From an uncultured Clostridia bacterium (GTDB lineage Bacteria; Bacillota; Clostridia; Oscillospirales; Acutalibacteraceae), in the NCBI GenBank assembly GCA_946405475.1, contig CAMJHI010000166.1, positions 1 to 5,347 of the forward strand: 5,347 nt of DNA, written 5' to 3'. Below, piece by piece: positions 1-5,347 of the stretch. A model generated the notes under the pieces. The model ran no database searches, was not told where the DNA came from, and saw only the letters and a program-made list of their open reading frames with translations. Position 1 is the stretch's first letter, and every line of letters starts with the position of its first letter. The position numbers and the translations under genes are program-made.

Positions 1-152
1 GCTGCTGTGAACGAATCTGCCGCTTTTTTCACAGGAAGGAAAACATGACCGCAGGATTCCCTTGATTTTTCAAGCAATATGCACAAGGATACCGGCTTTT
101 TTTTGCGTCTTGTTGGCGTTTTTGAAAAAAAATGAAAATTTCGGTTTAGCAG

Positions 153-181
153 TAGACAAAATCAAGGAAGTATGATAAAAT
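153..181 (+). promoter_or_regulatory. Sigma-A-type promoter with extended -10 for the small ORF
   Basis: The -35 element is TAGACA at 153-158 (5 of 6 matches to TTGACA). A 17-bp spacer follows, then the -10 element TAAAAT at 176-181 (5 of 6 matches to TATAAT). The spacer ends in TGA, so TG at 173-174 forms an extended -10. A-rich tracts at about 121-141 lie just upstream of the -35 and could act as an UP element. Transcription would begin near 187-189, giving a leader of roughly 30 nt before the ATG at 218. The elements are read directly from the sequence; strength and sigma factor are inferred. Confidence 0.75.
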
Positions 182-200
182 GGGTCTAATTAAAAAAAGT

Positions 201-208
201 GGAGGAGG
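201..208 (+). promoter_or_regulatory. Near-ideal ribosome binding site of the small ORF
   Basis: GGAGGAGG contains two overlapping Shine-Dalgarno cores and ends 9 nt before the ATG at 218. It is the strongest ribosome binding site in the window. It fixes the start of the 51-residue ORF and is a main reason for regarding that ORF as translated. Confidence 0.8.
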
Positions 209-217
209 TGCAACAGA

Positions 218-373
218 ATGGATTACATTACGATCGTTGTCAATGCTATCGTCGCTTTCTTCAAGGCTTTCAAAATCGACGACATCGCTAAGGCTTACGC
301 TGCCATCAACTTTGATGGTCTGAAGGATGCTTGCCTTGCTATCGTGGAAGCTCTCCAGAAGGTTATCGGCTAA
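218..373 (+). CDS. Small hydrophobic/amphipathic protein of unknown function (51 aa)
   Basis: I do not recognise this protein. It is supported as a gene by a strong extended -10 promoter (153-181), a near-ideal ribosome binding site (201-208) and an intrinsic terminator 30 nt after its stop (404-439). Residues 3-18 (YITIVVNAIVAFFKAF) are strongly hydrophobic, with one lysine. Residues 19-30 and 33-50 look like two amphipathic helices with hydrophobic residues every 3-4 positions (F32, L35, C39, I42/V43, L46, V49/I50). By hand count it has 5 Lys, 5 Asp and 1 Glu, so it is near neutral (about -1), and it has no Arg, Trp, Pro or His. There is one cysteine (C39) and no signal-peptidase site or double-glycine leader. 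Nine of ten Ala codons are GCT, and GC is about 46%, unlike the GCC/GCG-rich neighbours; this fits either very high expression or a different origin. A secreted or membrane-active peptide, a leaderless bacteriocin-like peptide (usually more cationic) or an abundant structural small protein are all possible; none is shown. Confidence 0.75.
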   Translation: MDYITIVVNAIVAFFKAFKIDDIAKAYAAINFDGLKDACLAIVEALQKVIG

Positions 374-403
374 TCGCACTTGAACAAAAAACATTTGAAC
401 AAG

Positions 404-439
404 AACCTCGACGCCATGCGCGCCGGGGTTTTTGTTTTT
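404..439 (+). terminator. Intrinsic terminator after the small ORF
   Basis: An 11-bp stem pairs 404-414 (AACCTCGACGC) with 420-430 (GCGCCGGGGTT) around a 5-nt loop (415-419). It has one U-G wobble and one A-C mismatch. The T-rich tract TTTTTGTTTTT (429-439) follows at once. The hairpin separates the small ORF from the galactosidase operon, whose own promoter begins 36 bases further on. Confidence 0.75.
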
Positions 440-458
440 ACTGCGGCGGGTCGATGTT

Positions 459-470
459 TTTTGCGCAAAA
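459..470 (+). promoter_or_regulatory. Perfect palindrome TTTTGCGCAAAA, candidate operator
   Basis: This 12-bp perfect inverted repeat is centred on CG and lies 5 bp upstream of the -35 element (475-480) of the alpha-galactosidase promoter. Operators with a central CpG are usual for LacI/GalR-family regulators, which commonly control alpha-galactoside genes. The palindrome is seen directly; the operator role and regulator family are inferences. It does not fit the usual catabolite-repression cre pattern. A short AT-flanked palindrome could also occur by chance. Confidence 0.35.
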
Positions 471-474
471 TCCC

Positions 475-503
475 TTGCCAAGCGCGCGAAATGCCGTTAA
501 AAT
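475..503 (+). promoter_or_regulatory. Sigma-A-type promoter of the alpha-galactosidase operon
   Basis: TTGCCA at 475-480 matches TTGACA in 5 of 6 positions. A 17-bp spacer leads to TAAAAT at 498-503, which matches TATAAT in 5 of 6 positions. Transcription would start near 510, leaving a leader of about 27 nt with no room for a riboswitch or attenuator. The spacer is GC-rich (GCGCGCG at 482-488) and lacks the TG of the upstream promoter. Control would therefore be expected at the DNA level, possibly at the palindrome just upstream. Confidence 0.65.
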
Positions 504-536
504 AAAAGGGAATAAATCATCCGGGAGGGATGCTCA

Positions 537-2720
537 ATGCCAATCTTCTTTGACGAAACCAACAAAATTTTCAAGCTCGACACCGCCACGTCCAGCTACG
601 TCTTTCAGGTGTATGACGAAAACTACCTCATCCACCTCTACTACGGCGCGAAGATCCCCGACTGCGACCTGACCGATCTGGCTTACCGCAGCGGCAGCGC
701 CTCGTTCAGCGCCGCGCCCGCGCACATCGACGATTATTATTTTACGCTCGACGCGTTTCCGCAGGAATATCCCTGCAACGGCACGGGCGACATGCGCCTG
801 TCCGCGCTGGCCATCCGCAACGCCGACGGCAACGCTTCCACCGACATCCGCTACGTGTCGCACCGCATTTTTGATGGCAAGCCCGCGCTGGAGGGGCTGC
901 CCGCGCTTTACGCCAACAGCGACGATGAAGCGCAGACCCTTGCGATCGACGCCGCCGACGCCGTCACCGGCGCCAAGGTCACGCTGCTTTACACCGTGTT
1001 CCACAACACCGGCGCCATGACCCGCAGCGTGATCGTCGAAAACGGGTCCGACCGGCCGATGGATCTGCAGCGCGTTTATTCCGCCTGCGTCGATCTGCCC
1101 GACATGGATTACAACATGATGCACCTGTACGGCATGTGGGGCAAGGAGCGCACGCTCACTACCCGCCCGCTGAGCCACGGCATCCAGTCCATTGCCAGCA
1201 AGCGCGGCTCGTCCAGCCACCAGCACAACCCCTTTGTGGCGCTGGCCCGAAAAGACGCGGGCGAGGATCACGGCGACGTCTACGGCTTCAACTTCGTTTA
1301 CAGCGGCAACTTCGCCGCCGAGGTCGAGGTGGATTTCAACCGCAGCAGCCGCTTCCTCATGGGCATCAACGCCACCGATTTCTGCTGGCGTCTTGAGCCG
1401 GGCGAGCACTTCACCGCGCCCGAGGTGGTCATGGTGTTCACGCCCGACGGCGTGGGCGAAATGAGCCGCATCTTCCACCGCCTTTACAACAACAACCTCA
1501 TCCGCGGCCGCTGGAAAACCGAAAAGCGCCCGCTGCTCATCAACAGCTGGGAAGCCGCCTTTTTTGATTTTGACACCGACAAGCTCGTTTCCTTTGCCGC
1601 GCGCGCCAAAGAGATGGGCATTGAAATGCTCGTCATGGACGACGGCTGGTTCGGCCGCCGCAACGACGACACCAACTCGCTGGGCGACTGGTTCGTCAAC
1701 GAAAAGAAGCTGCCCGGCGGGCTGGGCGAGCTGATCCGCCGCGTGAACGAGCTGGGGCTGAAATTCGGCATCTGGTACGAGCCGGAAATGATCTCGCCCG
1801 ATTCCGACCTTTACCGCGCGCACCCCGACTGGTGCCTGCACGTGCCGGGCCGCGCCCGCTCGCTGGGCCGCCACCAGCTCATTCTCGACATGACCCGGCA
1901 GGACGTGCGCGACAACATCTTTGAACAGATGTCCTCCGTGCTGAGCCAGAACAAGATCGACTACCTCAAATGGGATTTCAACCGCAACATCACCGAAGCC
2001 GGCTCCGCCCTGCTGCCCGCCGAGCGCCAGCAGGAGGTGTTCCACCGCTTCGTGCTGGGCACCTATGAGCTGATGGATCGCCTGACCAAAGCGTTCCCCG
2101 ACCTGCTCATCGAAAACTGCTCGGGCGGCGGCGGCCGCTTCGACCCCGGCATGCTGTATTTTTCGCCGCAGATCTGGTGCAGCGACAACACCGACGCCAT
2201 CGAGCGCCTGACCATTCAGTTCGGCACCTCGCTGTGCTATCCGCCCTCCTGCATGGGCGCGCACGTGTCGGCCAACCGCCGCACCGGCTACACCACCAAG
2301 GGCAACGTCGCCATGAGCGGCACCTTCGGCTACGAGCTTGACCCGAACAAGCTCACCGACGAAGAAAAAGAAACCGTCCGCAGACAGGTCGCGGATTATC
2401 ACAAATATTACAACCTGACGCATTTCGGCGATTTCTACCGCCTCATCGCCCCGACCGACAACACCTTCCGCTGCGCGTGGGGCCACGTGGCGCCCGACAA
2501 GAGCGAGGCGCTGTTCACGGCGGTGATCATCCGCCGTCCGGAATCCAGCGCGTTCCCGCTGCGCCTGAAGGGGCTTGACCCGAACAAGACCTATACCTGT
2601 GAAGCGCTTGATCTCACCCGCTCCGGCGCGGCGCTGATGAACGCCGGGCTGAACCTGACCCGCATGAGCCAGAACGACGGCGACAGCCTGGCTCTGTATT
2701 TCAAAGCGATCGACGCATAA
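537..2720 (+). CDS. aga: Alpha-galactosidase, glycoside hydrolase family 36
   Basis: This enzyme hydrolyses terminal alpha-1,6-galactosyl residues of melibiose, raffinose and stachyose-type sugars. It has no signal peptide, so it should act in the cytoplasm on imported oligosaccharides. The 727 residues match the usual 720-750 of tetrameric GH36 enzymes from Firmicutes. An N-terminal beta-sandwich runs to about 325 and includes the conserved RGSSSHQHNPF (223-233). A (beta/alpha)8 barrel spans about 326-640, followed by a C-terminal beta domain. Family landmarks are INSWEA (335-340), MDDGWFGRR (367-375), KWDFNR with the expected nucleophile D480, ENCSGGGGRFD (526-536), and SDNTDA with the expected acid/base D550. 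No key residue is missing. The ATG at 537 is supported by GGGAGG at 523-528, 8 nt away. It is first in a likely three-gene operon; the metallophosphoesterase starts 16 nt after its stop. No transporter or regulator gene lies in the window, so preference for a specific oligosaccharide cannot be judged. Confidence 0.96.
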   Translation: MPIFFDETNKIFKLDTATSSYVFQVYDENYLIHLYYGAKIPDCDLTDLAYRSGSASFSAAPAHIDDYYFTLDAFPQEYPCNGTGDMRLSALAIRNADGNASTDIRYVSHRIFDGKPALEGLPALYANSDDEAQTLAIDAADAVTGAKVTLLYTVFHNTGAMTRSVIVENGSDRPMDLQRVYSACVDLPDMDYNMMHLYGMWGKERTLTTRPLSHGIQSIASKRGSSSHQHNPFVALARKDAGEDHGDVYGFNFVYSGNFAAEVEVDFNRSSRFLMGINATDFCWRLEPGEHFTAPEVVMVFTPDGVGEMSRIFHRLYNNNLIRGRWKTEKRPLLINSWEAAFFDFDTDKLVSFAARAKEMGIEMLVMDDGWFGRRNDDTNSLGDWFVNEKKLPGGLGELIRRVNELGLKFGIWYEPEMISPDSDLYRAHPDWCLHVPGRARSLGRHQLILDMTRQDVRDNIFEQMSSVLSQNKIDYLKWDFNRNITEAGSALLPAERQQEVFHRFVLGTYELMDRLTKAFPDLLIENCSGGGGRFDPGMLYFSPQIWCSDNTDAIERLTIQFGTSLCYPPSCMGAHVSANRRTGYTTKGNVAMSGTFGYELDPNKLTDEEKETVRRQVADYHKYYNLTHFGDFYRLIAPTDNTFRCAWGHVAPDKSEALFTAVIIRRPESSAFPLRLKGLDPNKTYTCEALDLTRSGAALMNAGLNLTRMSQNDGDSLALYFKAIDA

Positions 2721-2736
2721 AGAAAGGAAGACCGAC

Positions 2737-4209
2737 ATGAAAGCCTCCGCCAAAATCATTTGCCTCGTTTTATCCGTTGTGCTGCTTTCCGCCCTGTTCC
2801 TCACGCCCGCCGCGGCGGAACCGGCGGCAACCGGCCGCACGCCCGTGCGCGTGAGCGCCTGTGTGGCGGGCGACAACGGCCGGACCGTCGGCTTTTGCTG
2901 GTATACCGCCGAAAAAGCCGACAGCGTGGTGACGCTGTTCGACGAAAGCGGCGCCGTCGTGCGCGCGACCCTGTCCGACCCCGTGTGCGAAGAATGGGAA
3001 GGCATGTGGATGCACAAGGTCACCGCCTCCGCCCTGCCCGAAAACGCGCAGCTCACCTACACCGTGGGCGACGGCAGCAGCACCGTGACCGGCACGGTCA
3101 AAACCGGCCGCGCGGACGACACGGTCAAATTCATCGAAATCGCCGACGTGCAGGCCAGCTCCGCCGAAAACTTTGAAAAAGGCGCCGCCACGCTCAACGC
3201 CGCGTTCGAGACACTGCCCGATTTTGATTTCGTCGCCAACTGCGGCGACTTCACCAACGACAGCACCAACGAGGAATGGGACCTGTACGACGCCTCGTTC
3301 GGCGAGATGAACCGCACCTATCTGCTCGCGCCCGTGTCCGGCAACCATGACGGCTTCGGCGTGGCCAACTGGTTCAACAACATGTTCAACCTTGACACGC
3401 GCGAAAGCGTGCAGACGAAAAACGGCGTGAACTATTCGTTCGATTACGGCAACGCGCATTTTGCCGTGCTGAACACCAACGACTGCCTGAACGTTTCCAA
3501 ACCGCAGCTCAAGTGGCTGAAAAACGACATGAACTCGACCGACAAGGATTGGAAGATCGTGTTCATCCACAAATCGCCCTATACGCTGGGCAAGGACGGC
3601 AAGTGGCCGGACGCGCTGCAATTGCAGAAGACCCTGACCAAGGTGTGCGACGAAACCAACGTCGACCTTGTCATCGGCGGGCACGATCACCAGTATCTGC
3701 GCACCAAGCCCCTCACCGGCAACAAGCTCGACCCCAACGGCGTCACCTACCTGCTTTCCGGCACCGCCGGCAGCAAGCGCTACGAGATCCGCGAATTTTT
3801 GGCGGAGCACTTCATGCCCAAGGCCTTCATCGACGCGCTCGTGGTGCAGAAGGACGGCTACGGCAACTACTGGAACGGCTCCGACTGGCGCAGCACCGAT
3901 GAGCGCAACATCGGCGGCTGCTACAACACCGTTCAGATCGAGGGCGGCAAGCTCACGCTCAACGCCTATATTTTCGGCGACCAATCGCACGAATCCATGC
4001 CGATCGACCACCTTGAGCTGACCAAAAAGACCGGCGAAAACAAGATCACCTTCACCGGCGACAACACCACCTCGAAATTCGCTTACGCCGCGGGCAGCGT
4101 GGCTTCCTATGTTTCGCTGGCGGTCTACGCCTTCACCAACTGGCTGCCCCGGTTCCTGGCGCTCGTGCCGGAGCTGATCTATTCCGTGGCTGTTTATGAC
4201 ACGTTCTGA
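2737..4209 (+). CDS. Secreted calcineurin-like metallophosphoesterase with N-terminal beta-sandwich domain
   Basis: This is a two-metal phosphoesterase exported by Sec; its substrate (phosphomonoester, diester or nucleotide) is unknown. Residues 1-27 form a signal peptide: K2/K6, a hydrophobic core at 7-22, and likely cleavage after AAA at 25-27. Residues about 35-125 resemble the fibronectin-III-like domain that precedes the catalytic domain in purple acid phosphatase-like proteins. The catalytic domain (about 130-325) shows the metal-binding blocks in order: ADVQ (D137, Q139), GDFTND (170-175; D171), GNHDG (202-206; N203, H204), HKSPY (H278) and GGHDHQY (H316, H318). Motif I has Gln where the common DxH form has His. 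Motif II has N174 where plant purple acid phosphatases have the iron-chelating Tyr, so it is probably not a true purple acid phosphatase. Residues about 457-487 are unusually hydrophobic and aromatic and might hold the protein at the membrane. AAAGGAAG (2723-2730) precedes the start by 6 nt. The gene is probably co-transcribed with the galactosidase, and its end overlaps the CCA enzyme gene. Confidence 0.92.
   Translation: MKASAKIICLVLSVVLLSALFLTPAAAEPAATGRTPVRVSACVAGDNGRTVGFCWYTAEKADSVVTLFDESGAVVRATLSDPVCEEWEGMWMHKVTASALPENAQLTYTVGDGSSTVTGTVKTGRADDTVKFIEIADVQASSAENFEKGAATLNAAFETLPDFDFVANCGDFTNDSTNEEWDLYDASFGEMNRTYLLAPVSGNHDGFGVANWFNNMFNLDTRESVQTKNGVNYSFDYGNAHFAVLNTNDCLNVSKPQLKWLKNDMNSTDKDWKIVFIHKSPYTLGKDGKWPDALQLQKTLTKVCDETNVDLVIGGHDHQYLRTKPLTGNKLDPNGVTYLLSGTAGSKRYEIREFLAEHFMPKAFIDALVVQKDGYGNYWNGSDWRSTDERNIGGCYNTVQIEGGKLTLNAYIFGDQSHESMPIDHLELTKKTGENKITFTGDNTTSKFAYAAGSVASYVSLAVYAFTNWLPRFLALVPELIYSVAVYDTF
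4196..4209 (+). promoter_or_regulatory. 14-nt stop/start overlap, probable translational coupling
   Basis: The ATG of the CCA enzyme (4196-4198) lies inside the metallophosphoesterase gene, whose TGA is at 4207-4209. The ten bases before the ATG (GTGGCTGTTT) show no Shine-Dalgarno core. The nearest, GGAG at 4170-4173, is 22 nt away, which is too far for normal initiation. Ribosomes finishing the upstream gene probably supply initiation here. No other plausible in-frame start lies before the catalytic GG motif of the CCA enzyme. Confidence 0.6.
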
Positions 4210-5347
4210 TTTTTCCGTCGCCATCCCGCCGCACGTTCTCGCGGCGCTCGACCGGCTGAACGAAAACGGCTTCGAGGCCTTTGCCGTGGGCGGCTGCGTG
4301 CGCGATTCCCTGCTCGGGCGCGTGCCGAACGACTGGGATATCTGCACCTCCGCTTTGCCGGAACAGACGCAGGCCGTGTTTCCTGACTGCCGCGTGGTGC
4401 CCACAGGCATCAGGCACGGCACCGTCACGGTGCTTTTCGGCGAACCGCTGGAGATCACCACCTACCGCATCGACGGCGAATACCTCGACAGCCGCCGCCC
4501 GGCGCAGGTGACCTTCACCGACCGGCTCGTTGACGATCTGGCGCGGCGCGATTTCACCGTGAACGCCATGGCGCTCGACCGCAGCGGCCGGGTGTTCGAC
4601 GCCTTCGGCGGGCTGGACGACCTGAAAAACCGGGTCATCCGCTGCGTGGGCGACCCCGAGACCCGCTTCAACGAGGACGCGCTGCGCATCATGCGCGCCG
4701 TGCGCTTTGCTGCCACGCTGCATTTCACCGTGGAGGAGGCGACCGAGCGCGCCGTGCACAAGCTCCGGGGCAATCTCGGCAGCATCGCCGTGGAACGCAT
4801 CCGCGAGGAGCTGACCGGGCTGCTGGGCGGCCGCTGCGCCGCCGTGCTCATGCGGTTTGCTGACGTGCTGGGGGTGATCCTGCCCGAAATCGTGCTCGAC
4901 CAGGCAAAGGCCGAACAGATCGAGCGGGCCTCCTGCCTGCCGGTCAAACTCGCCCTGCTCACACAGGGCCGCGGCGCCGAAGCCGTTTTGCGGCGGCTGC
5001 GTTACCCGAACGCCGTGATCGCGCAGACCGTGGCCGCCGCCGGGTACCCGCCCGAAGCGCTGCGCCCCGAAAAGCCCGCTCTGCGGCGGCTGCTTGGGCA
5101 ATGCGGGGCGGAAAACAGCGTTCTGGTGCTGGAATTTGCGCGGCTGACCGGCCGCCTCACCGAACAGGAAGCCGACGAAGCGAGCGCGCTGCTCGATCAG
5201 ATCATCGCGCGCGGCGACTGCGTGACTTTGGCGCAGCTTGCGGTGGACGGCAAGGCCGTGAGCGAACGTCTGGGCGTGACCGGCCGCGCGGTGGGGGCCG
5301 TGCTCGAGCGGCTGCTGGCGGCCGTCATCGACGAAAAAACCGAAAAC
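4196..5347 (+). CDS. cca: CCA-adding tRNA nucleotidyltransferase (class II), 3' end cut by the window
   Basis: This cytoplasmic enzyme adds or repairs the 3'-terminal CCA of tRNAs without a nucleic acid template. The frame is open for 384 codons to the last base, so the stop lies beyond the window. The nucleotidyltransferase head starts with VGGCVRD (31-37), followed by the catalytic carboxylates D46 and D48 in NDWDICTSA (45-53). ARRDFTVNAMA (116-126) corresponds to the RRDxTxNAM block, and EDALRIMRAVRF (160-171) holds the EDxxR element that selects C and A by amino-acid pairing with the bases. After LPEI (229-232) the HD phosphohydrolase motif found in many relatives is absent; only about 25 residues separate LPEI from the helical neck/body. 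In this it resembles the HD-less Bacillus type of about 400 residues. The last 30 or so residues resemble the normal C-terminus (LGVTGRAVGAVLERLLAAV), so only a few codons are probably missing. The ATG lies within the upstream gene. Confidence 0.93.
   Translation, partial: MTRSDFSVAIPPHVLAALDRLNENGFEAFAVGGCVRDSLLGRVPNDWDICTSALPEQTQAVFPDCRVVPTGIRHGTVTVLFGEPLEITTYRIDGEYLDSRRPAQVTFTDRLVDDLARRDFTVNAMALDRSGRVFDAFGGLDDLKNRVIRCVGDPETRFNEDALRIMRAVRFAATLHFTVEEATERAVHKLRGNLGSIAVERIREELTGLLGGRCAAVLMRFADVLGVILPEIVLDQAKAEQIERASCLPVKLALLTQGRGAEAVLRRLRYPNAVIAQTVAAAGYPPEALRPEKPALRRLLGQCGAENSVLVLEFARLTGRLTEQEADEASALLDQIIARGDCVTLAQLAVDGKAVSERLGVTGRAVGAVLERLLAAVIDEKTEN

Noticed and set aside
1..62. Possible 3' end of an upstream gene, or a six-codon ORF at 45-65 preceded by AGGAAGGAAA
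   Set aside because: Two plus-strand frames are open from the window edge but end at 48 and 65, too short to judge. The ATG at 45 gives only six codons. Nothing can be assigned without upstream sequence.
61..74. Short perfect inverted repeat CTTGA-TTTT-TCAAG
   Set aside because: The 5-bp stem is AT-rich and is not followed by a T-tract; the nearest T-run (about 97-104) is too far away for a terminator. It is likely chance in AT-rich intergenic DNA.
218..373. Classifying the 51-residue ORF as a leaderless bacteriocin of the aureocin A53 type
   Set aside because: The length matches, but the peptide is near neutral or slightly acidic and has no tryptophan, whereas those bacteriocins are strongly cationic and Trp-rich. 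No immunity or transport gene is adjacent.
146..481. A 111-codon minus-strand frame covering the small ORF
   Set aside because: It runs against the strong promoter, ribosome binding site and terminator, all of which point to the plus strand, and it crosses the terminator hairpin.
481..503. Possible catabolite-repression (cre) site in the aga promoter spacer
   Set aside because: TGCCAAGCG resembles the left half of a cre site but has an extra base and no matching right half.
331..672. A 113-codon plus-strand frame bridging the small ORF, the terminator and the start of aga
   Set aside because: It would have to read through the terminator and the aga promoter and overlaps the true aga frame out of phase; no ribosome binding site was seen.
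534..3056. A very long open frame of 840 codons on the minus strand opposite the alpha-galactosidase gene
   Set aside because: It is antisense to a gene with complete GH36 motifs. Its predicted product is a low-information Val/Ala/Gly/Arg-rich sequence typical of the mirror frame of GC-rich coding DNA. I saw no ribosome binding site or recognisable domain.
2770..4461. A 563-codon minus-strand frame opposite the metallophosphoesterase and the start of cca
   Set aside because: It is a shadow of two well-supported genes and spans both of them. The sequence is repetitive in Val, Gly and Ala and has no recognisable motif.
4133..5101. A 322-codon minus-strand frame opposite cca
   Set aside because: It is a mirror of a gene with all CCA-enzyme motifs intact. 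The product is Gly/Ala/His-rich and unrecognisable.

Overview
The window reads as chromosomal DNA from a GC-rich, low-redundancy Clostridia genome, most likely a gut member of the Oscillospirales/Ruminococcaceae type. This rests on purine-rich Shine-Dalgarno sequences (GGAGGAGG, GGGAGG, AAAGGAAG), sigma-A-like promoters with 17-bp spacers, GCC/GCG- and CGC-rich codon use in the large genes, and a GH36 alpha-galactosidase of the Firmicutes type. The lineage is an inference; no marker gene in the window fixes it.

Layout. Positions 1-150 are an AT-leaning intergenic stretch with no gene that can be supported. Positions 153-439 hold a self-contained, apparently monocistronic cassette: an extended -10 promoter, a near-perfect ribosome binding site, a 51-codon small ORF (218-373) and an intrinsic terminator. 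The small ORF is unlike everything else in the window. It is about 46% GC by hand count, 9 of its 10 alanine codons are GCT, and it encodes a very hydrophobic/amphipathic peptide that I do not recognise. It is the best candidate here for an undescribed product.

After a short spacer carrying a perfect 12-bp palindrome and a second good promoter, three genes run on the plus strand as a likely operon. They are a cytoplasmic GH36 alpha-galactosidase (537-2720), a secreted calcineurin-like metallophosphoesterase with an N-terminal beta-sandwich domain (2737-4209), and a CCA-adding tRNA nucleotidyltransferase (4196 to the window end). The first two are 16 nt apart. The last two overlap by 14 nt, and the third has no evident Shine-Dalgarno sequence, which suggests translational coupling. 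No terminator was seen between them.

Functionally the operon is mixed. The galactosidase should release galactose from melibiose/raffinose-type oligosaccharides imported by a transporter not present here. The phosphoesterase acts outside the membrane on an unknown phosphoester. The CCA enzyme is a housekeeping tRNA maturation enzyme, so the grouping looks like co-transcription of unrelated functions rather than one pathway. No RNA genes, CRISPR arrays, insertion sequences or phage features were seen.
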